Origin: Saccharopolyspora phatthalungensis
GTDB lineage: Bacteria; Actinomycetota; Actinomycetes; Mycobacteriales; Pseudonocardiaceae
DNA: 64,000 bases
Reading direction: 5' to 3'
Assembly: GCF_014203395.1 (NCBI RefSeq)
Contig: NZ_JACHIW010000002.1
Coordinates: forward strand, 1,364,001 to 1,428,000
The stretch's first letter is position 1, and each line of letters begins with the position of its first letter. Shown in pieces: positions 1 through 8,402 of this stretch. The translations under genes and the position numbers were made by a program. The notes under the pieces are model-generated. The model saw nothing but the letters and a program-made list of their open reading frames with translations, did no database searches and was not told the origin of the DNA.

Positions 1-157
1 CGCCTTCGAGTCGCGTTCCAACGTCGTCGATGTCCACATCCGCGCCCTGCGCGAGAAGATCGACCGCCGGTTCGGAGTCACGTCCCTAGAAACCGTGCGA
101 GGCACCGGATACCGGCTGCGGGCGGACGGCGGCCGTGCGAACGCGAGGCCGCGATGA
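1..157 (+). CDS. OmpR/PhoB-family response regulator, 3' end only
   Basis: The last 51 codons of a winged-helix response regulator. The residues VDVHIRALREKI and TVRGTGYRL are the recognition-helix and wing signature of the OmpR/PhoB DNA-binding domain. The gene starts outside the window, so the receiver domain and phosphoacceptor Asp cannot be seen. Its TGA overlaps the ATG of the downstream sensor kinase (ATGA), the usual coupling of a cognate regulator-kinase pair. The target genes cannot be told from the window. Confidence 0.9.
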   Translation, partial: AFESRSNVVDVHIRALREKIDRRFGVTSLETVRGTGYRLRADGGRANARPR

Positions 158-1524
158 TCAAGCGCTGGCCCATCCGCCTGCGACTCACCGCCGCGTTCGC
201 ACTCACGATGGCGCTGATCCTCACCGGCGTGGCGGTCGGCACCGTGACCAACTCCCGAGCGTCCCTGGATGAATCGATCACCGAAACGCTGCAATACCGG
301 CTGCGTGACGTGCAATCCGCTGCCGAGGCGGTGTCGCCGGTCCTGCCCGGCGGCCGAGACTCGGCCGAGCAGATCCTCGACGCCAACCAGCAGGTGGTTG
401 CCGGCTCTCGCGAAGTAGCCGGTCAAGTGCTGCTGAGCCCCTGGGAGCTCGCGGGGGCCCAACATGGCCCGATCATGGTCGAGCACCCAGGCGCCGGCAC
501 GCTGGCCGGACCCGTGCGCATCGCCGCCTCCCGCGCCGCAAGCGGCTCCCGCATCGCGGTCGCGGCGGTGAGCCTCGCCGACCGGGACGCGGCAGTGGGA
601 GACCTGGCGCGGGAGCTGGCAGTGGCGTTCCCGCTCGTCCTGGTGGCCGCGGCCGCCGGTGCCTACCTGCTCACGGCCGGGTCGCTGCGCCCGGTGGAGC
701 GCATGCGCGCCCGAGCCGCCACCATCACCGCGGAGAACCCCGAACAACGCCTGCCACTTCCGGCCAGCCGGGATGAGATTTCCCGCCTGGGCAGCACTTT
801 CAACGATCTGCTCGCCCGCCTACACAGAGCACTCAACCGCGAGCGGCAGTTCGTCACCGACGCCAGCCATGAACTGCGCACCCCGCTGAGTCTGCTCACC
901 ACCGAGCTCGAACTCGCGCTCCAGCGCACCCGCTCCCGAGACGAACTCACCTCGGCACTGCGCTCGGCGCTGGAGGAAACCGAACGGCTGTCCCGGCTGG
1001 CCCAAGACCTCCTCCTGCTAGCCCGCACCGACCGCGACCACCACCCCGCCAACGTCGAACTCCACCCACTCCTGCGGTCCCTTGTGGATCGGTACCGCAT
1101 CGCCGCCAGCGGACCGGACGTGACCCTGGACTGCCCGCCGGACCTGGCGGTACGCGTCAACCGTGACGACCTCGACCGGGCGGTGAGCAACCTGCTCGAC
1201 AATGCACTCCAGCACGCAGCCACCCCCATCACCATCCACGCACACCGAACCCGAGCGGACGACAACGGTCGCGTGGCCATCGAAGTACGCGACCACGGGC
1301 CCGGGATAGACCCCGAATTCCTCCCACACGCATTCGACCGCTTCACCCGCGCCGACACCTCCCGCACCAGCGAAGGCGCCGGGCTGGGCCTAGCCATCAC
1401 CGCAGCACTAGCCCACCGAAACGGCGGGCACGTCACCGCGACCAACGCCGATGGAGGTGGCGCCGTCCTCGCCCTCACTTTCCCCACCGCGCGAGCATCC
1501 GCGCGACCGCAGCAGGAGGTCTGA
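154..1524 (+). CDS. Two-component sensor histidine kinase
   Basis: A 456-aa membrane kinase that would autophosphorylate and pass phosphate to the overlapping response regulator. A first membrane helix lies at about residues 10-30, a sensor loop of about 120 residues follows, a second helix lies at about 153-176, then HAMP. The HisKA box DASHELRTPLS has phosphoacceptor His239. The ATPase domain shows the N box (NLLDNAL), the G1 box (DHGPGID) and the G2 box (GAGLGLAIT). Layout and length fit the classical actinobacterial HAMP-HisKA-HATPase family. The ligand is unknown; the sensor loop has no recognised domain. Confidence 0.95.
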   Translation: MIKRWPIRLRLTAAFALTMALILTGVAVGTVTNSRASLDESITETLQYRLRDVQSAAEAVSPVLPGGRDSAEQILDANQQVVAGSREVAGQVLLSPWELAGAQHGPIMVEHPGAGTLAGPVRIAASRAASGSRIAVAAVSLADRDAAVGDLARELAVAFPLVLVAAAAGAYLLTAGSLRPVERMRARAATITAENPEQRLPLPASRDEISRLGSTFNDLLARLHRALNRERQFVTDASHELRTPLSLLTTELELALQRTRSRDELTSALRSALEETERLSRLAQDLLLLARTDRDHHPANVELHPLLRSLVDRYRIAASGPDVTLDCPPDLAVRVNRDDLDRAVSNLLDNALQHAATPITIHAHRTRADDNGRVAIEVRDHGPGIDPEFLPHAFDRFTRADTSRTSEGAGLGLAITAALAHRNGGHVTATNADGGGAVLALTFPTARASARPQQEV

Positions 1525-1631
1525 CACACGCAAGGACTCGTTCTCCAACAGGTCGGACCTTTGACAACATTTCGCCCCAACGACAGCACGGCGCAAACGC
1601 GCGGCCTTACTTCCGCACTTGGCTGCTGTTG

Positions 1632-2429
1632 TCAGCTCGGACCTTTGCGTCCCACCAGATGAAAGATGCGACTGAGTTGGCGGTAGGGGTCTCGTCGGCT
1701 GGCTTCCAGTTCGACCGCGGCCGCCGCCGCCACTTGCTGTGCATCGGTTGGGTCCACCTCGGCTCCACTCAAATCGAGCCAGTCGACAAACAGCCATACC
1801 CCATACCAGCGCAGTGGCTCCACGCCGCGGCTGCGCACGAGCTCGCTGAGTTCCTCCACCGTGTCGGCCCGAGTTGGCAGTCCCAGCACCCCAACCTCGC
1901 TCCTGGCGTCAAACGACGCCAAAGCGTCGTCCCACCGCCGTTCCAAGGCCGGGCGCACCGCCGACGCCTTGGCATTGCCCGCCATGATCGAGACGATGCC
2001 ACCGGCAGCAGTACACCGGCACAGCTGATCGACCAACGGCTCGGGCTGCTCTAGGTAGCCGAGCACGCCGTGACACAACACGGCGGCGAAGCGTTGACCA
2101 TTCACCGCCTCGTCGGCGTTCTCTCCGTCGGCCTCCAAGAGCGTCACCCGCCGCTGGGTCTCACCAGGCAGCCGCTGGAGTCGCTGTTGAGCTTTGTCCA
2201 GCATCGCCGACGACGGGTCCAGCAACGTCACGTCGTAACCGGCTTGGGCCAGTGGAAACGATTGATGGCCCGCGCCGCCGCCGACGTCGAGCACGGGCGC
2301 TGGAGGAGCCGGCAGATGCTCCAGCAGCTGTTGGTGCAACACATAGGTGCGCACGCGCCCCTTCGCCGAGGCATAAGCCTCATCGGCAAAGTGGTCAGCC
2401 AAGCTGGCCCAGGTGTCATCGCCCACCAC
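1632..2429 (-). CDS. Class I SAM-dependent methyltransferase
   Basis: A 265-aa Rossmann-fold methyltransferase. Motif I is VLDVGGGAGHQSF at about residues 46-58, followed by an acidic motif II (VTLLDPS) and LLEADGE as the post-II acidic loop. The pattern resembles the SmtA/CmoM-like group, which methylates small molecules or tRNA; the substrate cannot be assigned. The start is GTG at 2429, only 44 bases from the divergent TetR gene at 2474, so that regulator probably controls both. The C-terminal 90 residues carry no motif I recognise. Confidence 0.85.
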   Translation of the reverse strand: MVGDDTWASLADHFADEAYASAKGRVRTYVLHQQLLEHLPAPPAPVLDVGGGAGHQSFPLAQAGYDVTLLDPSSAMLDKAQQRLQRLPGETQRRVTLLEADGENADEAVNGQRFAAVLCHGVLGYLEQPEPLVDQLCRCTAAGGIVSIMAGNAKASAVRPALERRWDDALASFDARSEVGVLGLPTRADTVEELSELVRSRGVEPLRWYGVWLFVDWLDLSGAEVDPTDAQQVAAAAAVELEASRRDPYRQLSRIFHLVGRKGPS

Positions 2430-2473
2430 CCCACGATATCAGTTAGTAGTTAGTAAGTAGTAATCTGATCGCC
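2430..2473. promoter_or_regulatory. Divergent promoter/operator between methyltransferase and TetR genes
   Basis: The 44-base gap is AT-rich for this genome. It holds direct copies of GTTAGTA (about 2444-2457) followed by AGTAGTAA, all flanked by inverted ATCAG/CTGAT arms. A TetR dimer site between two divergent genes is the usual arrangement. Neither start has a convincing Shine-Dalgarno sequence, so one or both messages may be leaderless. Confidence 0.45.
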
Positions 2474-3046
2474 ATGGCTGCGCGTATGAGCGGATCCCAA
2501 CGGCGATCCCAGGTGCTGGGGATCGCCGCGGGCGAGTTCGCGAATCATGGACTTCACGGTGCGTCGATCGAGGCAATCGCGCGCGAGGCCGGCATCACGC
2601 AGGCCTACGTGTTCCGGATGTTCGGGACCAAGAAGGCACTGTTCCTGGAGCTGGTCGGCGCGGCCTTCGATCGTTTCAGCGACGGCATGTCGCAAGCCGC
2701 CAAGGGGGCCCGCGGCATTAGCGCGCTGGCGCTGATGGGGGCGCAGTACTACGAGTCGCTGGCGGACCGCACCACTCTCTTGTTGCAGCTGCAAGGCTTT
2801 GCCGCCTGCGGTGATAGCGAGGTCCGTGATCTGGTGCGGGCGCGAGTCGGCCGCATGTGGGACACGGTTGCCGATACGGCAGGCCTTGACCCGGTGACGG
2901 TGAAGTCGTTTCTTGCCTTCGGCATGCTGCTCAACAACATGGCCGCCCTCGATGTCGACGAGCTGGATGAGCCGTGGGCCAACGGGGTGCGCACCCGTAT
3001 CCAGGCGGGGCTATTCGAGCACATCACCGCCGACACCAACCAATGA
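2474..3046 (+). CDS. TetR/AcrR-family transcriptional regulator
   Basis: A 190-aa regulator. The N-terminal HTH covers about residues 10-57, with the signature GASIEAIAREAGITQAYVF and then KKALFLELV, typical of AcrR-like TetR proteins. The C-terminal ligand domain is helical and not diagnostic. It is divergent from the methyltransferase at 2429 and shares its short control region, so autoregulation plus control of the methyltransferase is the simplest inference. ATG 2474 was used; ATG 2486 is an alternative. Confidence 0.9.
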   Translation: MAARMSGSQRRSQVLGIAAGEFANHGLHGASIEAIAREAGITQAYVFRMFGTKKALFLELVGAAFDRFSDGMSQAAKGARGISALALMGAQYYESLADRTTLLLQLQGFAACGDSEVRDLVRARVGRMWDTVADTAGLDPVTVKSFLAFGMLLNNMAALDVDELDEPWANGVRTRIQAGLFEHITADTNQ

Positions 3047-3080
3047 AATCGGCCACCCCAGGCCGGTTTGCCTGCGCTAG

Positions 3081-3257
3081 GACCAGCAGGTCCGGCGCGT
3101 GCGGCAGCTCGTCGAGAGCACCGGCAACTCCTTCACCTACCGCGCGTTCCCGACCATGCCGCACTCGATGCACGGCCACGACCCGGCCACGTACGTCGCT
3201 ACGGTCACCGACTGGCTGACCACGCTCAACCGAGCGCGCACTCACGAGGCGTCGTGA
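3081..3257 (+). pseudogene. Alpha/beta hydrolase, C-terminal remnant
   Basis: A 58-codon open stretch with no start codon, directly preceded by an in-frame TAG. It reads like the end of a dienelactone-hydrolase or phospholipase-type alpha/beta hydrolase: a strand FTYRAFP, the catalytic-His region MPHSMHGHD, and a closing helix YVATVTDWLTTL. The nucleophile half is absent, so this is a leftover. It may mark an old insertion or deletion boundary next to the TetR gene. Confidence 0.55.
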
Positions 3258-3412
3258 ACGCCACCGGCGGCCTCGCTAGGCCAATCGGGTTGTCCGAGTC
3301 GATTGCAGAGCGCCGGAAAAAGATCAGCCGCTACACCTGAGCGAGGCGGTACCCACCGCCGCTGGCCTCTCTGGGGTCCGGGGGAATCTTCTGATATCGG
3401 AGGACGATAAGC

Positions 3413-3757
3413 ATGTCTCGCACGCTTCGCTCATTATCGGTGGCCGGTGCCGCCGTCTTCGCGTTCAGCTCGCTCGCTGGCGGGATCGCTCAAGCCGACA
3501 CACCCACGGCGGCATCGGACGGCCCCGCGGTCGCGCCGCGGGAGACCACCGCACCCAAGTGCATGCTCGACAAAGAGAAGAAGGGCACCATCTACACCAC
3601 GGTGTGGGTTACCAACACCTGCAAGCGAAACTACCGAATCCAGCTCATCATGGCCCGCGGTGCGGACAGCCGGTGCTTCTCGATCACCCCGGGTCAGACC
3701 CGCAGCCACAAGTCTCGTGGCGCGAGCCCGTACCTGGACCGAATCATTCTGTGCTGA
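3413..3757 (+). CDS. Small secreted disulfide protein, tendamistat-like cysteine pattern
   Basis: A 114-aa precursor with a good RBS (GGAGGA) ahead of ATG 3413. Residues 1-29 form a signal peptide ending AQA, so the product is exported. The mature chain has four cysteines. The second and third are 17 residues apart, and the third sits in RCFSITPGQ, followed by 25 residues to the last Cys near the C-terminus. This resembles Streptomyces proteinaceous alpha-amylase inhibitors (tendamistat: 17 residues between the same pair, CYAVAPGQ, 27 to the last Cys). The inhibitory Trp-Arg-Tyr triad is not visible. Secretion is well supported; the family is a hypothesis. Confidence 0.8.
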   Translation: MSRTLRSLSVAGAAVFAFSSLAGGIAQADTPTAASDGPAVAPRETTAPKCMLDKEKKGTIYTTVWVTNTCKRNYRIQLIMARGADSRCFSITPGQTRSHKSRGASPYLDRIILC

Positions 3758-4051
3758 CCCACGCGAAATCGCCTACGTAGTTATTCCACTGACTTCGTGC
3801 CGCAGTGGAGCGCAGACCCGGATGTCCCGCCTCACGGGGCATCCGGGACTGGGGCGAGGTGTCCGTCGCGTCAATCGCACCGCTGATCTCCAGCCTCGTC
3901 CGCACCGCGACGACCGCGCCCGGCAACGGACGATCGGACCAATGTCCACCTCCTCGCCGCGAGCGATCAGACGTTCGCTATCCTCAAGCGCCGTATTGCG
4001 TTGACGCAACGTGTTGCTGTCGGAACTGTTCGTGCCTGGGGTGGTGGTGCC

Positions 4052-5875
4052 GTGGCCGGAAAGCGCCGCGCGTTGCTCATCGCCACCGACACCTATTCGG
4101 ACCCCACCTTTTGCCAACTGCGGGCGCCGCGCGCCGATGCCGACGTGCTGGCCGCCGTGCTCGCCGATCCGGCCATCGGCGGGTACGAGATCGACTCGCT
4201 GCACAACCCGGCCGCGCACGAAACGAATTTGGCGATCGAGGATCTCTTCGCGGCGGCGCGGCTGGACGACCTGGTCCTGCTCTACCTCTCCGGGCACGGC
4301 GTCAAGGACGACTTCGGTCAGCTGCACCTGGTGATGACCAATTCCCGCCACGACCGGCTCAACGCGACCGCGGTCAGCGCCCAGTTCGTGCGCAACCAGA
4401 TGAGCAACACCAGATCCCGCTGCATCGTGGTCGTCCTGGACTGCTGTTTCGCGGGCGCGTTCCCGCCAGGATCCGCCCACCGCGCCGGGGAAAGCGCCGA
4501 CGTGCTCGCGCAGCTGGGCGGGCGCGGAAGCGCGGTCATGACATCCTCGTCAGCCCTGGAATATTCCTTCGAGCCCGGCGAAGCGGCCAGCTCCACGGTC
4601 TTCGGCAGTGCGCGCCCGTCGGTTTTCACCGGAGCACTGGTGCAGGGACTGCGAACCGGCGCCGCCGATCGCAACGGCGACGGCCTGATCGACGTGGACG
4701 AGCTCTACGAGTTCATCTACGAGGAGGTCGAAGCCGCCGGCAAGCCACAGACTCCGGGCCTGGACAGCAGGTTTCAAGGTCGCTTGATCGTGGCCAACAG
4801 CCCGACAGCCAACGAACTCCCGGCCGAAGTCGCCCTAGCCATGCGAAGCACCCTGCCGTCGGTGCGCCGCGCGATCGTGGGCGAGCTGTCCGCACTCCTG
4901 AGGTCGGCGAAAACCACCACGGCAGAGGCCGCCCGCTCGGCACTGGGCAAGCTCGCCCAGGACGAGAACAGCGACGTTGCCGCCGCCGCGCGGGCTGTGC
5001 TGGCACCTGCTCCGGAGAAAGCCGTCATGCCCACGATCTCGCCCGGCACCGCGGTCGTTCCGGACCAAGCCGCGCAGCAGAACACCAGGCCGAGCCCGCC
5101 CCGGCCGGGAGACGCACCCCAGGTACCAACACCGGAGCCGCCCAGGATGGGGGTGCGCCGAAAGGTCTTCATCGCCACGGCGATCTCCGCAGCGGCTGCC
5201 GTCATGGCCGCTGCGATGACGTTCCTTCCCGACCTCACAAGCGCCGGTCGTGACTCCACCGCGCAGCAACAAACTCAGCAACCGACACAACCCGAGCAGA
5301 TCCCGGCCGGCTTCGTGCCCCCACCAGTGCGCCCATCCCCGCTACCCGACACGGTCTACTGCCAGTACCCCCCGGACGGCAAGACGTCGAGAATCCCGGT
5401 GAAACCCCCGGCCAGCGGCCCGGTTTCCACGAAAGGCACTGTCCGGGCGACCGTCAACACCAACGTGGGGGGCGCGATCCCGCTGCTCCTGGACCGGTCG
5501 CTGGCTCCGTGCACGGTCAACAGTTTCATCAGCCTGGCCAAGCAGGGCGCCTTCAACGGCGTTCGCTGCGCTGGTGGCCGCGTGGAATGGATTTCGTGCG
5601 GTCAACGCAGCAGCCCTGGCTACACCTTGGCCACCGAGAGCTTCCCCGGGCTGCGGTACCAACGCGGCTACCTGGTGATGGATGACCTCGCCTTCTTCGG
5701 CACGACGTTCGCCATGCACTTCGGCGACTCACAACTCGTGCCGGAATACACCGTGTTCGGAACGATCTCCGAAGAGGGGCTGAAGTTCATCGACAGCCTC
5801 ATCCCCCCGGGCTACGACGGCCAAAGCGACCAGCTGGACAGCGTCATCTTCACCAGCGTCGACATCCAGGACTGA
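4052..5875 (+). CDS. Membrane-anchored caspase-like protein with C-terminal cyclophilin-like domain
   Basis: About 607 aa from GTG 4052, preceded by GGGGTGG and beginning AGKRRALLIATD as these proteins usually do; TTG 4001 is the longest frame. Residues 4-250 are a peptidase C14 domain with catalytic His82 (YLSGHGVK) and Cys132 (VLDCCFAG). A Pro/Ala-rich linker leads to one membrane helix at about 368-390. Residues about 456-607 resemble cyclophilin-type isomerases (APCTVNSFISLAKQGAF), but the active-site Arg region is replaced by CAGGRVEW, so isomerase activity is doubtful. Predicted topology: protease inside, cyclophilin-like domain outside. Prokaryotic caspase homologues often act in signalling or cell death; its substrate is unknown. 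Confidence 0.85.
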   Translation: MAGKRRALLIATDTYSDPTFCQLRAPRADADVLAAVLADPAIGGYEIDSLHNPAAHETNLAIEDLFAAARLDDLVLLYLSGHGVKDDFGQLHLVMTNSRHDRLNATAVSAQFVRNQMSNTRSRCIVVVLDCCFAGAFPPGSAHRAGESADVLAQLGGRGSAVMTSSSALEYSFEPGEAASSTVFGSARPSVFTGALVQGLRTGAADRNGDGLIDVDELYEFIYEEVEAAGKPQTPGLDSRFQGRLIVANSPTANELPAEVALAMRSTLPSVRRAIVGELSALLRSAKTTTAEAARSALGKLAQDENSDVAAAARAVLAPAPEKAVMPTISPGTAVVPDQAAQQNTRPSPPRPGDAPQVPTPEPPRMGVRRKVFIATAISAAAAVMAAAMTFLPDLTSAGRDSTAQQQTQQPTQPEQIPAGFVPPPVRPSPLPDTVYCQYPPDGKTSRIPVKPPASGPVSTKGTVRATVNTNVGGAIPLLLDRSLAPCTVNSFISLAKQGAFNGVRCAGGRVEWISCGQRSSPGYTLATESFPGLRYQRGYLVMDDLAFFGTTFAMHFGDSQLVPEYTVFGTISEEGLKFIDSLIPPGYDGQSDQLDSVIFTSVDIQD

Positions 5876-5891
5876 CCGGACGATGTGTCCA

Positions 5892-5908
5892 TTTCCATTG
5901 AAATCGCC
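5892..5908. repeat. 17-base element shared with the inverted repeat at 31281-31326
   Basis: TTTCCATTGAAATCGCC occurs here, between the caspase gene and the DoxX start. It is identical to both arms (one in reverse) of the perfect inverted repeat at 31281-31326. This suggests a dispersed intergenic repeat of this genome. Confidence 0.6.
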
Positions 5909-5938
5909 ACAGAAGGTGATCCGTGGAAGGATGCCGTC

Positions 5939-6331
5939 ATGGCTGAGCACGCCAGTATCGGAAGAACCATCGGCAACGGCGCTCTGTGGACCCTGCAGGT
6001 ACTGCTGGCCGCCTACTTCCTCTACAGCGGATACCTGTTGTTCGGCGACGATTTCGTGCAGAAATTTGACGAGATCGGCGTCGGCCACTGGCTTCGGTAC
6101 CTCACCGCCGTACTGGAGATCGCCGGCGCGATCGGCCTGCTGATCCCGCGCCTGTGCGGGCTGGCGGCGCTCGGGTTGGCCTGCGTAATGATCGGCGCGG
6201 TCGGCACCGAGCTCTTCCTGCTGGCGCATGGGAACGCGGTGCTCCCGGCGATCCTTTTCGTGCTCGCCGCAACGGTGGGATGGCTGCGCCGAGACACCAT
6301 CACGGCCCTGCTCACCCGCCCGAACGCATAA
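5939..6331 (+). CDS. DoxX-family membrane protein
   Basis: A 130-aa, four-helix integral membrane protein of the DoxX type. Hydrophobic segments begin around WTLQVLLAAYFLYSGYLL, YLTAVLEIAGAIGLLIP, LAALGLACVMIGAVG and AILFVLAATVGWL. ATG 5939 was chosen because GGAAGGA lies about 8 bases upstream; the frame is open back to a GTG at 5885 without a good RBS. The start lies about 60 bases after the caspase gene, so co-transcription is possible. DoxX proteins are loosely tied to redox homeostasis; no specific role can be given. Confidence 0.85.
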   Translation: MAEHASIGRTIGNGALWTLQVLLAAYFLYSGYLLFGDDFVQKFDEIGVGHWLRYLTAVLEIAGAIGLLIPRLCGLAALGLACVMIGAVGTELFLLAHGNAVLPAILFVLAATVGWLRRDTITALLTRPNA

Positions 6332-6454
6332 CCTTCTAGAAGCACAAGCAGGTCGCCCCCGATCGCTGGCGCGTGCCCAACACGGTGCAGACGCTCGATC
6401 CGGTTGGCGGTTCTGCGGCGGAGCGCACCCGCGCTCCGCCGCAACCCGGAGAAG

Positions 6455-6613
6455 TCAGTCGTCCCATCGCCAGTCCAGGGCGATGCTGTCCAGGCCACGC
6501 TTGGCGGTCTCCGCATTGGGGAGTTTGATCGAGCCGAGCAGTTTCCCCTCGTTCAGGTCGATCATCAACAGGTGCTTCCGCTTGAACTCGGGAAGAAAGG
6601 CGTAGTCTCCACC
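6455..6613 (-). pseudogene. Unrecognised gene fragment
   Basis: About 52 codons of protein-like sequence ending in TGA at 6455 (DYAFLPEFKRKHLLMIDL, then KLPNAETAKRGLDSIALDW). There is no start. The protein-like reading upstream, VQAVPRPAGPAVEKARRVE, is in another frame, so a frameshift lies near 6600. I do not recognise the family. It is probably a decayed gene of the lipoprotein and type VII group to its right. Confidence 0.35.
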
Positions 6614-6702
6614 CGCCGGGCTTTCTCGACGGCCGGACCTGCCGGTCGCGGCACGGCCTGGACCAAGCTGCGCAAGCGAAGCACGGGATGCGCACCTTCT
6701 GG

Positions 6703-7344
6703 TTACCTCGGCTCGCCGAGCTTGGCTGTAACCTGCCGCGCGAGGTCACGGGTAGCCATCTCGTGCTCGGCTTGTGGAGAATAGTCGTTGCTGAAGCCGC
6801 GACTTCCCCATCCGCGGTATTCGACCGTGACGTGGGCGTTCGCACAGCGGAAGTCGACGGTGGCCACCTGGCTACCGGATGCCGGCTCCGGTCTGCCCGG
6901 TCGGAAGCCGTGCCGGGACTCATCACCGATCACATCCGGCGGCTTGTCCGGAACCTGGCCAGCGCGCCCCTTGATCCTATACCCGTCCTCCGCGGCACGG
7001 ATGTCCGGATCGCCGTCCTCGCTCACCGACACCCGGACAGTCACGCGGATCAACGCGTTCGCCGGAGGACTTCCCCATCGGGGCGGGTGGAACGACTCCC
7101 ATTCGCACGTGCTGGACCGGGTCGTGTCCGTGTCGCCTGTCTTGGCAGTGTTCGGGAACTGGACGGCCTCCGGACCGAGTTGCTCGACGATGATGTGCTC
7201 CGGCAGCAGCGAGCAGGCGCCCGGGTCTTCGCGGTATCCCTTCGCGGGCTGCGAGCACGACGCGAGGAACACGGTCATCCCGGCGAACAGCACGCCGAAC
7301 CGGATGCCGCGCCCACCGACTGCGTGCGCCCTCTGCTTACTCAT
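6703..7344 (-). CDS. Secreted lipoprotein, DUF3558-like
   Basis: A 213-aa lipoprotein: a signal peptide with lipobox FLASC near residue 27, then a domain with CSLLPEHIIVEQLG and a later STCEW, the usual start and mid-domain pattern of DUF3558-type lipoproteins. It would sit on the outer face of the membrane. ATG 7344 overlaps the TGA of the YbaB-like gene (ATGA), so the two are coupled. DUF3558 proteins are abundant in Pseudonocardiaceae and mycobacteria and have no known biochemical role. Confidence 0.8.
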   Translation of the reverse strand: MSKQRAHAVGGRGIRFGVLFAGMTVFLASCSQPAKGYREDPGACSLLPEHIIVEQLGPEAVQFPNTAKTGDTDTTRSSTCEWESFHPPRWGSPPANALIRVTVRVSVSEDGDPDIRAAEDGYRIKGRAGQVPDKPPDVIGDESRHGFRPGRPEPASGSQVATVDFRCANAHVTVEYRGWGSRGFSNDYSPQAEHEMATRDLARQVTAKLGEPR

Positions 7345-7703
7345 CGAAGCCATGTCGGGGGCCCCTCGTCCGCATCGGCCTCGTCCAGAAAGCCGCGTCG
7401 GGCAGCGCCGCGTTCGCAGTGGTCTTCCGCCTCGTCCTCGAACTCCAGGTTCTCGGCCTTCCGACGCGCCTTCCTGGTCGCCTCCTGGAACGCCTGGATC
7501 AACTGCGCCTCGTCGCCTTCCAGAACACTGCCGGGTGTGATCCGGCAGCGTTCCGTCCTCCCGAGCGAATCCACCCACACCGTGACGTTCCGCGCCGTCC
7601 CGGAAAAGCTCCCCTGCAACACGGCTTCCGGGTTGCGACGAGCTTTTTCGATGTTACTCTCCAACTGCCGCATCGCCTGGGCGACCCGATCTTCGATATC
7701 CAT
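7341..7703 (-). CDS. YbaB/EbfC-like nucleoid-associated or T7SS-accessory protein
   Basis: About 120 aa beginning MDIEDRVAQAMRQLES. A long first helix is followed by a small beta region (GSFSGTARNVTVWVDSLGRTERCRI) and a charged helical tail, the layout of YbaB/EbfC proteins. In actinobacteria, YbaB-like genes often lie among WXG100/ESX genes, as here. ATG 7703 gives a better spacing from the GGGGG stretch than ATG 7709. It starts 29 bases after the WXG-type gene and overlaps the lipoprotein gene, so the three form an operon. Confidence 0.7.
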   Translation of the reverse strand: MDIEDRVAQAMRQLESNIEKARRNPEAVLQGSFSGTARNVTVWVDSLGRTERCRITPGSVLEGDEAQLIQAFQEATRKARRKAENLEFEDEAEDHCERGAARRGFLDEADADEGPPTWLR

Positions 7704-7732
7704 AGCCATGGCCCCCGACTTAGCCAGCACCG

Positions 7733-8377
7733 TCAGTTCTTGATCGTCCGCATGACGACCGTGCACTCGTTGACGACTGCCTCAGCAGCCTTCTGGCGAT
7801 CCTCGACCGCTTTGATCTGCGCTCCGGCGTACGCCACCAAGGCCACCAGCGCACCGACGATGGCGACGATGATGCCGATCACCTTAGTCACAACCGGCTC
7901 CGGAACAGCGAGCAACGCGGTCAAGATTCCACCGATCGCAGTAAGAACCCCACCAAACCCGGCAAGCGTGGTCATCACATCGCCAACGGACTGCTCGAAC
8001 TTGTCCGCCATGTCCGTCAGCGCTTTAGTGAGCTCGGCCAACGGTTTGGAGACGTCGTCCAAGTCGTTCTTCGCCTTGTCCGCCGTCGAGTTGAAGGCGA
8101 TAAACGCTTCACCTTTCCAGCCGTTTTCGATGTAGCTCTTCGCATCGGTGACGCTGCTGCGGCTATCAGCTATGTCGGTGCGCACCCCTCCCGTGGTCTC
8201 AGACTCCCCCCACACGTTCTTCGCGACGTCCTTGATCTTTCCGGTGTCGACCTTCGCGATCAGCTCGAACTGAGATAACAGGTTCCGTACCTTGACACCG
8301 GTCTCGTCCACGATCTTGTCGAAACTCCTGACCGCTTCCCAGAATCCCGACGTGGCCATCTCCATCGGATTCGCCAT
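7733..8377 (-). CDS. WXG-type helical protein, predicted type VII secretion substrate
   Basis: A 214-aa mostly helical protein. The start is ATG 8377 with GGAGAGG upstream. A WXG tripeptide sits in a helix turn (YIENGWKGEAFIAF), as in ESX/WXG100 substrates. It is followed by a coiled region and by hydrophobic stretches (LAGFGGVLTAIGGILTALLAV and VTKVIGIIVAIVGALVALVAY) that could insert into a membrane. This resembles the N-terminal part of secreted polymorphic toxins but has no toxin domain. Neighbours support a small ESX-type effector locus; no ESX core gene is in the window. Confidence 0.75.
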   Translation of the reverse strand: MANPMEMATSGFWEAVRSFDKIVDETGVKVRNLLSQFELIAKVDTGKIKDVAKNVWGESETTGGVRTDIADSRSSVTDAKSYIENGWKGEAFIAFNSTADKAKNDLDDVSKPLAELTKALTDMADKFEQSVGDVMTTLAGFGGVLTAIGGILTALLAVPEPVVTKVIGIIVAIVGALVALVAYAGAQIKAVEDRQKAAEAVVNECTVVMRTIKN

Positions 8378-8402
8378 AGCGCCCCTCTCCACGCTGGATG
8401 AC

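Noticed and set aside
3805..5253. 482-codon plus-strand frame over the caspase gene
   Set aside because: Out of phase with the caspase/cyclophilin frame and rich in Arg/Pro with no motifs; a GC shadow.
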